From Magnetospirillum fulvum (lineage in GTDB: Bacteria > Pseudomonadota > Alphaproteobacteria > Rhodospirillales > Magnetospirillaceae), in NCBI RefSeq assembly GCF_900108475.1, contig NZ_FNWO01000012.1, positions 1-64,000 on the forward strand: 64,000 nucleotides of DNA, in the 5' to 3' direction. Under the pieces are notes generated by a model. It did no database searches and had not been told where the DNA came from. It worked only from the letters and a program-made list of their open reading frames with translations. The stretch's first letter is position 1. Every line of letters starts with the position of its first letter. Of this stretch, positions 1-13,143 are shown piece by piece. The position numbers and the translations under genes are program-made.

Positions 1-688
1 CGTTGATCGCGGCGACCCCCAGCGCCATTTCGAGCGGATCCCACGAGCCAGAAAACTCAGCCAGCTGCTTCAGGCTCATCTTGCGAAATTCGGGCAGACG
101 GCCGATCAGATCGCGGGCATTGCGGGGCAGATAGGCCAGACCGGCCCCGGCCGGACCTTCGACCATCAACCAGCGCGGACCGATCACGATCTGGCGGACT
201 TCGTCGGCGGCGACGCCCAGGGCCAGATCGCGATAGAGCCGCTCCGGCCCCCACCAGCGCCACAAGCCCCGCATCGCAGGCGGGATCAGCGCGCCGCCGG
301 TGCCGACGAAATCGTGCCAGTGCTGGACGCTGCCATCGGGAATGGTGGTCAGGACCGGCATGCCCTGCGACGCCCCCTCGCCGACGGCGGCGGTCAGTTC
401 GGTCGCGGCATGACGGAACGCCTCGAACCCGCCGACCACAGCAAGATCGGCGTCGTCGCGCATCGCGGCGCGCAAAGAGCGGGCGGCGGCGTCGAGAGTG
501 CTGCCGTCCATCGGCTGACCGCTGGCGAGATCGACCGTCTCGTCGCCCAGGCGCAGGCAGCCGCCGACGATGAAGCCGCGACCGGCGACGGCGCGGGCGA
601 ATTTCGCGATCATCTCGTTGACCGAGGCACCCGGCTCGTGGATGACGACGCCGGGGCTGATCCAGGGAGCCTTGGTCGGTGCGAACAT
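1..688 (-). CDS. DUF2478-DUF4213/DUF364 fusion protein (C-terminus cut by window edge)
   Basis: Translating the minus strand from ATG at 688 gives an open frame of at least 229 residues that runs off position 1. Residues about 20-125 resemble DUF2478 (the 'DADLAVVGGFE' and 'GMPVLTTIP' stretches). Residues about 150-229 match the DUF4213/DUF364 family ('GPRWLMVEGPAGAGLAYLPR', then 'SWDPLEMALGVAAIN'). DUF364 has a known structure with enolase-like and Rossmann-like folds and a suggested role in heavy-metal chelation. The start is supported by AAGGAA 9 bases upstream and by lying 15 bp after the vnfX stop, so it should be the fourth gene of the vnfENX operon. A role in handling vanadium, iron or the cofactor is inference from position. 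The C-terminal end and any further domain are not visible. Confidence 0.75.
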   Translation of the reverse strand, partial: MFAPTKAPWISPGVVIHEPGASVNEMIAKFARAVAGRGFIVGGCLRLGDETVDLASGQPMDGSTLDAAARSLRAAMRDDADLAVVGGFEAFRHAATELTAAVGEGASQGMPVLTTIPDGSVQHWHDFVGTGGALIPPAMRGLWRWWGPERLYRDLALGVAADEVRQIVIGPRWLMVEGPAGAGLAYLPRNARDLIGRLPEFRKMSLKQLAEFSGSWDPLEMALGVAAIN

Positions 689-703
689 CGGGGCGGTTCC
701 TTG

Positions 704-1177
704 CTAGTCCAGTTCGTCGGCCGAGGCGAGCAGGCGGCGGCTGTCCGCTTCGATCCGTTGCGGCGACACATCGTCGGGTCTGGCATTGGCCTTGGCGCGA
801 TCGACCCAGGGCAGGCCGCCATAGACCAACGCGAGGCTGACCTCGTTTAACAGGTCGAGAATCTCGTGGCCGCTATCGACGATGATCGGCTGGATCCCCA
901 GCGCCATCAGCCGCCGGATCGACGAGGTGCCGATCGAGGCGGCATAGACGGCGGCGCAGCCCTGGACGAAATCGAGCTTGGCCAGCACCTTGTCCTCGAC
1001 CGTTCCGGCCAGTCCGGCGCGGACGTCGGTGCCCAGGTTTTCGGCCTTGACGAACTCGGCGACCCCGATCAGATCGGCCCGGCCCGGGGCGACGTCGAAA
1101 ATCACCAGCCGTTCGGCACCGCCGAAATGCAGATCGACATGGGTCCGGTCGGTGGAGGCGAACGCGATCCTCAGCAT
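704..1177 (-). CDS. vnfX: VnfX, NifX-family nitrogenase cofactor carrier
   Basis: This 157-residue protein of the NifX/NafY superfamily starts 'MLRIAFASTDRTHVDLHFGG', the usual opening with a conserved His in the cofactor-binding loop. Members bind and shuttle FeMo-co or FeV-co precursors (NifB-co, VK-cluster) between the EN scaffold and the apo-dinitrogenase. It overlaps the end of vnfN by 7 bp, so the two are probably translationally coupled, and it precedes the DUF2478-DUF364 gene. VnfX rather than NifX is chosen because the operon sits with vnfDGK and vnfA; sequence alone would also allow NifX. Confidence 0.85.
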   Translation of the reverse strand: MLRIAFASTDRTHVDLHFGGAERLVIFDVAPGRADLIGVAEFVKAENLGTDVRAGLAGTVEDKVLAKLDFVQGCAAVYAASIGTSSIRRLMALGIQPIIVDSGHEILDLLNEVSLALVYGGLPWVDRAKANARPDDVSPQRIEADSRRLLASADELD

Positions 1178-2550
1178 AAGCGGACTCCGGTTTCCTGCTC
1201 CCGCGTCGTTCCCTGCCAGAACACGGACCGATGCGGAGCGATTTCGCGATGATGGGCCGCCAGCAGATTGGCGAGGTGGAACAGGGTCTGGCGGGTGCCG
1301 CCATAGCCGACCCAGGTCTGGGCATGGCCGCCATGGACGTCGTAGAGCGGGAACCCGGCGCGCAACAGCGGCACCCCCAGCCGGGCGGCGACCGGCGCGC
1401 CATGGGAATTGGTGACGATCAGATCGGCGTTGAAATCGCGCGCGGCCCGTTCCAAATCTTCCAGATCGCCGATCCGCACGCAGCCAATCGGCAGATCGTT
1501 GAGACCGCGCCCCTTGGCCGAGGCGATCGCGGTAATCACCTCCATCCCCATTTCCGCCGACAGATGGACTAGCCCGCCCAGCAAATCGGGATCGGCCGCC
1601 AGCGCGATCCGCGATCCGGCCAGCGGGAAGTGACAATCGACCATCGCGTCTTGCAATTGCGAGCGGCGGCGCTCGATCCGGGGCGGAACCGGACGTCCGG
1701 AAATCTTCGACAAGGCCAGGGTAAAGGCGTCGCAGGCGGCCAGCCCGATCAGGCCGGGGAAATGGTGATCCGGCACCCCGGTCCGCGCCCGCAGCAGCAA
1801 CGCGGCGCGGTCGAGCGAGCGGCCGATCACCAGGGTCGCGACGGATTCGCCCATCGCCTGGATCGCTTCGACGGTGGTGCCGCCATAGGTCAGGGTCGAA
1901 AACCCTTCGTCGATCATGTGACCGTCGAGCGAATCCGCCACATCGGGCAGGATCACGGCGGTCAGGCCGAACGCTTCGATCCAGTCGCGGATCGCCTCGA
2001 TATCGCCAGGCGTCAGCATCGACCCGGCCAGCACGTTGACCTGGTTGGGCCGCTTGACCGTGGTGGGGGTGGGGGGAACCAGACTGGCGACGATCGCCTC
2101 GACCGCCAGGGCAAAGCCGCTTTCGAGACAGCCCTGGGCGTCGGTGGCGTTGACCGGCACCACCGCGACCGAATCGCAGCTGGGATAGGCATCGCGAAAG
2201 GCGCGGATGGTGCGGGGGATGTCGGCCCCTTGGGTTTCCGACAGGCCGGTGGTGATCAGGCCGATCACCTCGGGCGCGTTGATCTCGCAGATGGTGGCCA
2301 GCGCTTCGACGACATTGTCGTCGGCCCCGATCACCGTGGTGACCTGATCCATCGCTGTGGTTTGCAGTGCGATCGGCTCGGCGAAATGGCGCATGAAGAA
2401 CAGCTTGTTGAACGAGGCGCAGCCTCGCGCCCCATGCTCCAGCGGCATCGTCCGTGCCAGCCCGAGAAAGGCCAGCGAGGCCCCGACCGGCTGGCTGATC
2501 TTCAGCGGGTTCACCGCCAGGGCTTTGTTGGACAGGATGATTTCGGTCAT
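1171..2550 (-). CDS. vnfN: VnfN, beta subunit of nitrogenase cofactor scaffold
   Basis: This 459-residue NifN-family protein is the partner of the upstream vnfE product in the EN scaffold that matures the cofactor before delivery. Visible NifN traits are the opening 'NPLKISQPVGASLAFLGL' and 'EHGARGCASFNKLFFMRHF', which carries the cluster cysteine in the GARGCASF context, then 'ITTGLSETQGADI'. An upstream in-frame ATG at 2574 exists, but the ATG at 2550 is preferred because GGAG lies 9-10 bases before it and it leaves a 13-bp gap after vnfE. Assignment to the V system is by context, since NifN and VnfN are hard to tell apart by eye. Confidence 0.88.
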   Translation of the reverse strand: MTEIILSNKALAVNPLKISQPVGASLAFLGLARTMPLEHGARGCASFNKLFFMRHFAEPIALQTTAMDQVTTVIGADDNVVEALATICEINAPEVIGLITTGLSETQGADIPRTIRAFRDAYPSCDSVAVVPVNATDAQGCLESGFALAVEAIVASLVPPTPTTVKRPNQVNVLAGSMLTPGDIEAIRDWIEAFGLTAVILPDVADSLDGHMIDEGFSTLTYGGTTVEAIQAMGESVATLVIGRSLDRAALLLRARTGVPDHHFPGLIGLAACDAFTLALSKISGRPVPPRIERRRSQLQDAMVDCHFPLAGSRIALAADPDLLGGLVHLSAEMGMEVITAIASAKGRGLNDLPIGCVRIGDLEDLERAARDFNADLIVTNSHGAPVAARLGVPLLRAGFPLYDVHGGHAQTWVGYGGTRQTLFHLANLLAAHHREIAPHRSVFWQGTTREQETGVRLC

Positions 2551-2563
2551 GTCGTCGGCTCCT

Positions 2564-3949
2564 TCACGCGGCATCCGCCGCCCAGGGGGCGGGGGCGCGG
2601 ACCTGAGCCCAGACCGGGCTGGCCAGCGAGCGGTCGAGATTGCGCGCCAGTTCGATCATCCCTTCGTAGCCGGCATAGCCGATGCGGCGGACGTGATCGA
2701 TGTCGAGGAAGGGCAGGCGGGATTTCAGGGTCGGATAGATGTAACGGTCGCCCGCGACCAGGATATCGGCGCGACAGCGGTGAAAGCTGTCGATCAGGGC
2801 AAGCTGGTCGTTATCGGCGATCATCTCGGCATCGTCGCCCATCAGGGCGCGGATGCGGGCCTTGTCCTCCTCGGTCGATTTCTCGGTGCCGGTGGCGACG
2901 ATCACCATGCCGAGATCCTGCATCGCCGAGACGATCGACCAGGATTTATAGCCGCCGGTGAACACCAGCGCCCGCTTCCCCGCCAGCCGCGACCGCAACG
3001 GGGCGAGAGCCAGCTTGACCCGGGCTTCCTCGCGGGCGATCACCGCCTCGGTCCGGGCGGTCAGATCGGGATCGTTCAGCAGAGCGGCAAAGCCGCGCAG
3101 GGCGTCCGAGGTATCGCGGATGCCGTAAAAGCTGCCCTCGAAATAGGGAATGGTCCAATCCTCGTTGAGCTTGCGGGCGACGTGCAGCATCGCCTTGGAA
3201 CAGACCACCATGTTGGCCTCGGCCCGGTGCATCGTCTGGACCTCGCGAAAGCGCGAATCCCCGGTGAAGCAACACAGAACCCGCAGGCCGAGTTCGTCGA
3301 GCAGCGGAGAGATCGACCAGAACTCGCCGCCGACATTCCATTCGCCGATCAGATTGATGTCGTGGGGGGTGATCCCCGGCCGCCGCGCTGCAACGGGCAC
3401 CGGGTCGGGCTCGCGGGTGCCGATCACATGCTTGTAGACGACGTCGCCAGCAATGCGGTTACCCAGGTTCTTGTTGCCATAGAACCCGGCGGCATCGACC
3501 GGGATCACCGGGATACCGAACCGCTCGCTCGCTTCCTTCGATACCGCAGCGTAATCGTCGCCGTGAAGCGCGGGGACGCAGGTGGCATAGACGAACACCG
3601 CCGCCGGGGAATAGGTCTCGATCGCCTGACGGATGGCGCGGAACAGCCGCCGTTCGCCATGCCCCATGATCACGTCCATTTCGGACAGGTCGGTGGTCAT
3701 CCCGATCCGGTACAGATCGGTGCCCGAGGAGCGGGTGCCGCGATTGTCCCACGACGACCCGGCACAGCCGATCGGGCCATGGACCAGATGGGCGGCGTCG
3801 GCGATCGGCAACAGGGCGTTGCGCGCCCCGTCGAAGCAACAGCCGCCCTGGGTCGCTCCCGGACGCGGCCGGGCACAGCCCGATTTGCTTTTCGCATTGT
3901 GGGTGCAGGCGGGTTCGTTCAACAGGGCCTGGATATCGTCTGCTTTCAT
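2564..3949 (-). CDS. vnfE: VnfE, alpha subunit of nitrogenase cofactor scaffold
   Basis: This 461-residue NifE-family scaffold subunit works with VnfN to convert the NifB product into the mature cofactor precursor. Diagnostic stretches are '[20 protein letters not shown]', '[16 protein letters not shown]', '[13 protein letters not shown]' and '[13 protein letters not shown]'. They hold the three cysteines that ligate the [4Fe-4S] cluster in NifEN. The ATG has GGAG 6 bases upstream. It is the first gene of vnfE-vnfN-vnfX and follows a sigma-54 promoter at 3989-4003. A conserved '[19 protein letters not shown]' replaces the more usual '[11 protein letters not shown]', a minor local divergence. 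It could also be called NifE; context favours VnfE. Confidence 0.88.
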   Translation of the reverse strand: MKADDIQALLNEPACTHNAKSKSGCARPRPGATQGGCCFDGARNALLPIADAAHLVHGPIGCAGSSWDNRGTRSSGTDLYRIGMTTDLSEMDVIMGHGERRLFRAIRQAIETYSPAAVFVYATCVPALHGDDYAAVSKEASERFGIPVIPVDAAGFYGNKNLGNRIAGDVVYKHVIGTREPDPVPVAARRPGITPHDINLIGEWNVGGEFWSISPLLDELGLRVLCCFTGDSRFREVQTMHRAEANMVVCSKAMLHVARKLNEDWTIPYFEGSFYGIRDTSDALRGFAALLNDPDLTARTEAVIAREEARVKLALAPLRSRLAGKRALVFTGGYKSWSIVSAMQDLGMVIVATGTEKSTEEDKARIRALMGDDAEMIADNDQLALIDSFHRCRADILVAGDRYIYPTLKSRLPFLDIDHVRRIGYAGYEGMIELARNLDRSLASPVWAQVRAPAPWAADAA

Positions 3950-3988
3950 GCCGCGCTCCGGGCTGGGTCAAGGACCGGGGGAGACATC

Positions 3989-4003
3989 GCAAGGCTCATG
4001 CCA
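3989..4003 (-). promoter_or_regulatory. Sigma-54 promoter for vnfENX
   Basis: Read on the minus strand this is TGGCATGAGCCTTGC. It matches the -24/-12 consensus TGGCACGNNNNTTGC with a single mismatch and correct spacing, 40 bp before the vnfE start. Activator-type repeats lie 67 to 109 bp further upstream. Confidence 0.75.
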
Positions 4004-4069
4004 TGCTGCCCGCAGGCGATTTTCCCCACCGCCCCGCCGATTCGCAGGCAAAGCCGCTGAAGGTAAGGT

Positions 4070-4083
4070 GTACAGAGATGTTC
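4070..4083. promoter_or_regulatory. Putative VnfA binding site 1 upstream of vnfE
   Basis: GTACAGAGATGTTC fits a GTAC-N6-GTAC dyad with one mismatch. Azotobacter VnfA sites are of the GTAC-N6-G(T/A)AC kind. The centre lies about 74 bp upstream of the vnfE sigma-54 promoter, a usual distance for an enhancer-binding protein. Confidence 0.5.
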
Positions 4084-4098
4084 TATATCGGATATTTC

Positions 4099-4112
4099 GT
4101 ACAATTACGTAA
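4099..4112. promoter_or_regulatory. Putative VnfA binding site 2 upstream of vnfE
   Basis: GTACAATTACGTAA is a second GTAC-N6-GTAC-like dyad with one mismatch, 29 bp from the first. Two sites on nearly the same helix face would suit an oligomeric activator. Confidence 0.45.
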
Positions 4113-4427
4113 GAACCCTAGCCGAGGGACGGTTGTTGGTTGAGTTGAATTGAGTTTGTTGTAGTCGATCTTTTGGATTTGCCGCGATTCAAATTTAGAG
4201 TGTGCTTTGATGTCTTTGTCATATTCACGACAAACACTGTAATGAATCGAACAAAACGATGTAAAGGCGGTCTATCCTTACATAGGTGTTGACGTCAGAC
4301 TTGCGTTATGTGGTAAGTGTATATCACGAAATGACGCTGTACGCATCGGTTCGAAACGCGATGTGCGCCATGGGGTTTGACGGCGATTCGCACGCCGTCC
4401 GCATCGGCAGTCCGGGATTGATCCAAG

Positions 4428-6029
4428 ATGCATATGGACTACACCTACGCGATTGATCTGGAAGATTTTGTCGACGACTTCACCGATTGCAAAACCGGGG
4501 AATGTCGCGTCAACGTCCTGCCGATCCTGTTCCAGATCAGCCAGATCATTTCCGAGAACGAGGATTTGCCCGGCTCGCTGGCGATCATCTTGAAGGTGAT
4601 GCAGAGCCGGATGCACATCGTGCGCGGCATGGTCAGCCTGTACGACCGCGAGAACGGTAATATCTTTATCCACGAAAGCTTTGGCCTGACCGAGGAGCAG
4701 AAGGCGCGCGGAATCTACGCCACCGGCGAAGGCATCACCGGCAAGGTGGTCGAATCCGGCAAGGCGATCATCGTTCCCGAATTACGCAACAGCCCAAGCT
4801 TCCTCAACCGCACCCAGGCGCGGGCCGACGGGTCCGATCTGAACTTTTCGTTCTTCTGTGTCCCGATCATGCATGGCGGGCGGGTGCTAGGCACGATCAG
4901 CGCCGAGCGGGTCTACGACAATCGCCGCCTGCTGAAGCAAGATGTCGAACTGATCGCCACCATTGCCTCGATGATCGGCCCGGCGGTCGAACTGTACCTG
5001 CTGGAAAATATCGAGAAGGTGCGGTTGGAGGCTGAGAATCTGCGGCTTCAGAATGCGCTGAAGGATCGGTTCAAGCCCTCGAACATCATCGGCAATTCCA
5101 AGCCGATGCGCGAAATCTACGATTTGATTCACAAGGTCGCCACCACCAAGGCGACGGTGCTGGTGCTGGGCGAAAGCGGCGTCGGCAAGGAACTGGTCGC
5201 CAACGCCATCCACTATAACGGGGCGACGGCCGCAGGGCCGTTCATCAAGTTCAACTGTGCCGCCCTGCCGGAAAGCATCGTCGAATCCGAATTGTTCGGT
5301 CATGAAAAAGGCTCGTTCACCGGCGCGGCGGCGATGCGCAAGGGCCGGTTCGAACTGGCCGACGGCGGCACCATCTTTTTGGACGAGGTCGGCGAACTGA
5401 GCCTGCCGATGCAGGCCAAGCTGTTGCGGGTATTACAGGAAAAGACCTTCGAACGGGTCGGCGGCTCCCGCCCGGTCAAGGTCGATCTGCGCATCATCGC
5501 CGCCACCAACCGCGATCTGCCCGATATGGTGGAGAAGGGGACGTTTCGCGAGGATCTGTTCTATCGCCTCAACGTCTTTCCCATCACCATCCCCCCTTTG
5601 CGCGAACGCGGCAGCGACGTGATCTTGCTGGCCGATTATTTCGTCGCCCATTTCGCCCAGGAAACCGGGCGCGAGGCGAAGCGAATCTCGACTCCGGCGC
5701 TCAACATGCTGATGGCCTATCACTGGCCCGGCAATGTGCGCGAATTGGAAAACGTGATCGAACGCTCGGTGATCCTGTCCGAGGATGGGGTGATCCACGG
5801 CTATAATTTGCCGCCGTCGCTCCAGACCTCCGACGAAAGCGGGACCGGCTTCGGCTGCGGCATCGAAGCGAAGATGCGGGCGGTCGAATACGAGATGATC
5901 GTCGAATCGCTCAAGGCTCATCAGGGCAACGTCACCGAGGCGGCGAAGGATCTGGGTCTGACCCGGCGGATTCTCGGCCTCCGGATGGAAAAGTACGGGA
6001 TCAGCTACAAGGAATACCGCAAGCGGTAG
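4428..6029 (+). CDS. vnfA: VnfA, sigma-54-dependent activator of the vanadium nitrogenase
   Basis: This 533-residue enhancer-binding protein of the NifA/VnfA/AnfA family has an N-terminal GAF domain (about 30-190), an AAA+ sigma-54 activation domain (about 217-445) and a C-terminal Fis-type helix-turn-helix (about 490-530). The AAA+ domain shows Walker A GESGVGKE, the loop motif GSFTGA in place of GAFTGA, Walker B TIFLDEVGE and the R-finger region. Before the GAF domain C21-X4-C26 (CKTGEC) resembles the Cys cluster that holds an Fe-S cluster in Azotobacter VnfA, but the expected first Cys two residues earlier is T19. An alternative ATG lies two codons downstream, and the ribosome binding site is weak at either start. 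AnfA is possible by family, but the genes it flanks are vnf. Confidence 0.85.
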   Translation: MHMDYTYAIDLEDFVDDFTDCKTGECRVNVLPILFQISQIISENEDLPGSLAIILKVMQSRMHIVRGMVSLYDRENGNIFIHESFGLTEEQKARGIYATGEGITGKVVESGKAIIVPELRNSPSFLNRTQARADGSDLNFSFFCVPIMHGGRVLGTISAERVYDNRRLLKQDVELIATIASMIGPAVELYLLENIEKVRLEAENLRLQNALKDRFKPSNIIGNSKPMREIYDLIHKVATTKATVLVLGESGVGKELVANAIHYNGATAAGPFIKFNCAALPESIVESELFGHEKGSFTGAAAMRKGRFELADGGTIFLDEVGELSLPMQAKLLRVLQEKTFERVGGSRPVKVDLRIIAATNRDLPDMVEKGTFREDLFYRLNVFPITIPPLRERGSDVILLADYFVAHFAQETGREAKRISTPALNMLMAYHWPGNVRELENVIERSVILSEDGVIHGYNLPPSLQTSDESGTGFGCGIEAKMRAVEYEMIVESLKAHQGNVTEAAKDLGLTRRILGLRMEKYGISYKEYRKR

Positions 6030-6095
6030 GGGTGCGGCGGTGGGGAGCGCGAGGCGCAGCTTTTGTGTCCGCGCGCGCCCCGCATTGCCGGGACA

Positions 6096-6293
6096 TCACA
6101 TCGGAATGATGCCGTTTTCCGCATAGATCTGGTCCTGGGCCTGCTTGAACTCGGTCATGGTGAACTCGAAGCCGTTGTCGCGGATCAGTCCCCAACTGGC
6201 CTCTTCATCTTCGCTATTGTCGTTCATCAGCTTGCGGAAGGCTTCGTCTTCGCGCATGCGGCGGATATAAGCGACGGCGGATTCGACGGACAT
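6096..6293 (-). CDS. Nif11-family small protein
   Basis: This 65-residue protein matches the Nif11 domain: 'MSVESAVAYIRRMREDEAFR' followed by a 'GFEFTMTEFKQAQDQIY' helix. Nif11 proteins occur in nitrogen-fixation clusters of unknown role, and the same fold serves as the leader of some RiPP precursors. Here there is no Gly-Gly cleavage site or core peptide after the domain, so it is a stand-alone Nif11 protein. It lies downstream of vnfH and is separated from it by a terminator-like hairpin, so it is likely expressed by read-through or at a lower level. Confidence 0.8.
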   Translation of the reverse strand: MSVESAVAYIRRMREDEAFRKLMNDNSEDEEASWGLIRDNGFEFTMTEFKQAQDQIYAENGIIPM

Positions 6294-6312
6294 CGCGTTT
6301 CTCTCCGGTTCG

Positions 6313-6352
6313 AAAGAAAAAGCCCCCGCCCGAGGTGGACGGGGGCTTTCGG
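6313..6352 (-). terminator. Hairpin with U-run between vnfH and the Nif11 gene
   Basis: On the minus strand GAAAGCCCCCG and CGGGGGCTTTTTC form a stem of about 9 to 10 bp, then TTTTTCTTT. It starts right after the vnfH stop. It is either a partial terminator or a 3' stabilising structure that keeps vnfH message above that of the Nif11 gene. Confidence 0.75.
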
Positions 6353-6353
6353 G

Positions 6354-8058
<1,705 letters not shown>

Positions 8059-8111
8059 GCCGTCTCCTCAAAATCCGGGTGGGGCGCGGTGCCCCGTCAC
8101 CTCTGTTCATG

Positions 8112-8126
8112 GCAACGTCCGTGCCA
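8112..8126 (-). promoter_or_regulatory. Sigma-54 promoter for the nifX-glyoxalase/vnfH operon
   Basis: Minus-strand reading is TGGCACGGACGTTGC, a perfect match to TGGCACGNNNNTTGC, 54 bp upstream of the ATG at 8058. Confidence 0.85.
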
Positions 8127-8197
8127 AGCGCGGGGGCGCGGCCGGGCTGCGGTTTCTGGGCGGTGACGCACGCGACGGAACTCTCCGGGGCGGAATT

Positions 8198-8211
8198 GTA
8201 CTTCCACGAAC
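8198..8211. promoter_or_regulatory. Putative VnfA site serving both divergent vnf promoters
   Basis: GTACTTCCACGAAC fits the GTAC-N6-GAAC form known for VnfA sites in Azotobacter. It lies about 79 bp upstream of the vnfH-side promoter and about 126 bp upstream of the vnfD promoter, so one site could serve both. Confidence 0.55.
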
Positions 8212-8330
8212 GATCGCGCCCGGTCGCCACGGCCCGAGTCGAGGCATTTGGGGAAATTTGACGCTACGGCTTGGATCAGTGGCTTGATTCAAAACGATAT
8301 AATCGCAAACAGGCCCGCATCGCGGGCTGT

Positions 8331-8345
8331 TGGCACGCTTCGTGC
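8331..8345 (+). promoter_or_regulatory. Sigma-54 promoter for vnfDGK
   Basis: TGGCACGCTTCGTGC matches the -24/-12 consensus with one mismatch (GTGC for TTGC) and correct spacing, 99 bp upstream of the vnfD ATG. Confidence 0.8.
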
Positions 8346-8378
8346 TTTACTGCTTGGCATCAGCGTTCGCCTAAATGA

Positions 8379-10186
<1,808 letters not shown>

Positions 10187-10199
10187 AGCTGGCCTGAGT

Positions 10200-11657
<1,458 letters not shown>

Positions 11658-11750
11658 GGCCGGGTGGGACGTCGGTCGGTTGGGTCCCTCTCTGCCCGAC
11701 CGGCGTCCCGTCTCGTCGTGTTTTCCCCGTTTGCCGGAGATGCCGTTGCC

Positions 11751-12599
11751 GTGACCGTTCTGCTGCCGGAATATCGCCAGATCGAGCTGTATTCGAAGAA
11801 GAAGAGTCTGGCCATCGCCGAGGATGCCGAGGCCGAGCGGGCCGAAGCGATCCGGACATGCGCGACCTTGTCCGACGCGTTTGGCGCGTTGGATGCGGCG
11901 TTGGGCGATCCGCTCGACGATCCCGATCCGATGGCGGCGTGGCGCAAGTATCAGCGTCTCGACCGGACCTCGGCGCTGTGCAAGCTGACCGCCGAGGCGT
12001 ATCGGGCGCTTCGCATCTTTCGGGCCGCCGTCAGTCACGAAACCGGGCGGGTCGAGGCCCGCAACGGCCTGATCAAGGCGACCGCAACCATCGAGCAGAC
12101 CGCTTTGTCGATCCGGATCACCAAGATCGGGGCCGATCTGCTCGACTCGTTCGTCGCCTATCGCCTGAGGATGGACGAACAGCCGCACAGCGAGACCTAT
12201 GTAACGGCGATGCTCTGTCGCTATTGGTCGGACATCTCGGACGAAATCCGCTGGTATTACGACGAGGATCGGGTGCTGTTCCAGTTCCGCGACGAATTCT
12301 GCCTTAACCGGCATTTTCGTTTCGAGTGCGATAACCCCCGATTCAGTGTCGGCGGCGATCAGGTTCGATTCGATCTCGGCGAGATTTATACCGATCCGCT
12401 GCGCTATCCGATTGATCTGTACGTCGTCGTCAATAACCAGCTGCACATCGTCCCGGTCGAGGCGCTGAGCGCTGGCAAACTGGCGCTTGACCAACTCCCG
12501 CGCTGGCAGGCCCGCCTCCCCGACGGACTGACCCTGCCCGCTTGCTTCCGGCTGCGCTTCACCCGCGAGGTGATGGCGCAAGGGCTGCCGATGACCTGA
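11751..12599 (+). CDS. Unrecognised protein in the vnf operon
   Basis: I do not recognise this 282-residue protein. It lies 93 bp after vnfK in the same direction and 21 bp before a NafY-like gene. The first half looks helical and charged, the second half beta-rich ('RFECDNPRFSVGGDQVRFDL', 'YPIDLYVVVNNQLHIVPVEA'). No Cys-pair metal motif or membrane segment is visible. The frame is open back to a GTG at 11664. GTG at 11751 is preferred because GGAG lies 12 bases before it and the upstream residues read like non-coding sequence. Position suggests an accessory role in V-nitrogenase assembly or protection, which is inference. It does not read like AnfO. Confidence 0.7.
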   Translation: MTVLLPEYRQIELYSKKKSLAIAEDAEAERAEAIRTCATLSDAFGALDAALGDPLDDPDPMAAWRKYQRLDRTSALCKLTAEAYRALRIFRAAVSHETGRVEARNGLIKATATIEQTALSIRITKIGADLLDSFVAYRLRMDEQPHSETYVTAMLCRYWSDISDEIRWYYDEDRVLFQFRDEFCLNRHFRFECDNPRFSVGGDQVRFDLGEIYTDPLRYPIDLYVVVNNQLHIVPVEALSAGKLALDQLPRWQARLPDGLTLPACFRLRFTREVMAQGLPMT

Positions 12600-12620
12600 C
12601 CCTTTTGGAGGAGCGCCGCC

Positions 12621-13115
12621 ATGGAGCGCGATCACCTGAGACTTGCGATCACCACCAACAGCCTGATCCAGTGCGACGCCAATTTCATCTCGGCCAAGCA
12701 GATGGTGTTTTATCACGTCGGCGCGACTTGGTCGGAGTTCGCCGACGTCGTCCACTTTTCCAAGTCCGGCAAAAAGGGTCCGGGCGGCGGCCAGGGGGCC
12801 AAGCCGGGCGGCGGCTGTTGGATGGACGATATCGAAGATGTCGAACCCGGCAACGATCCGCTGGCTGACCGGGTCGAGGCGGCCGACGGGAGTTCCGTCC
12901 TGTTCACCTGCGGCCTCAGCGATCTGGCGGCGATGCGGCTTCAGGCCCTGTCGGTCTTTCCGGTCAAGATCGAGAAGCCCCATGCCATCGACGACGTCAT
13001 CGTCCATGTCCAGCGGATGTTGACCGGCACGCCGCCTTTGTGGGTGCGCCGCCTGATCCGTGACGGCGACGGACGCCGCCGCGTCGTCGCTGGCTGGGCC
13101 GCCCAGGCCGAATGA
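12621..13115 (+). CDS. NafY/NifX-like vnf accessory protein
   Basis: This 164-residue protein looks like a NifX/NafY-superfamily relative. The N-terminal strand 'LRLAITTNSLIQCDANFISA' and the C-terminal half 'VLFTCGLSDLAAMRLQALSV' and 'RMLTGTPPLWVRRLI' resemble proteins seen in alternative-nitrogenase clusters. A glycine/lysine-rich loop near residues 50-66 interrupts the fold. It may stabilise apo-VnfDGK or carry FeV-co as VnfY or NafY do. A strong GGAGGAG lies before the ATG. It is third after vnfK and precedes a PhnE-type permease. Name withheld because vnfY is only one candidate. Confidence 0.7.
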   Translation: MERDHLRLAITTNSLIQCDANFISAKQMVFYHVGATWSEFADVVHFSKSGKKGPGGGQGAKPGGGCWMDDIEDVEPGNDPLADRVEAADGSSVLFTCGLSDLAAMRLQALSVFPVKIEKPHAIDDVIVHVQRMLTGTPPLWVRRLIRDGDGRRRVVAGWAAQAE

Positions 13116-13143
13116 TCCCAAGCTGCGAAGGAGAGAGAGCCTG

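Larger units (their letters stand above)
3950..4427. other. Divergent control region between vnfE and vnfA
   Basis: This 478-bp gene-free stretch is clearly more AT-rich than its surroundings from about 4070 to 4330. It holds the vnfE sigma-54 promoter and two GTAC-type dyads on the vnfE side. A TTGACG at 4288-4293 could be a -35 element for vnfA, but no convincing -10 at proper spacing was found. I see no -24/-12 element for vnfA itself. Confidence 0.5.

Noticed and set aside
314-850. A 178-codon plus-strand frame at the start of the window.
   Set aside because: It is opposite the DUF2478-DUF364 gene and the vnfX end, which translate into recognisable domains.
1630-4060. Long plus-strand open frames opposite vnfN and vnfE.
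   Set aside because: Low-complexity antisense translations; the minus-strand genes have clear nitrogenase motifs and ribosome binding sites.
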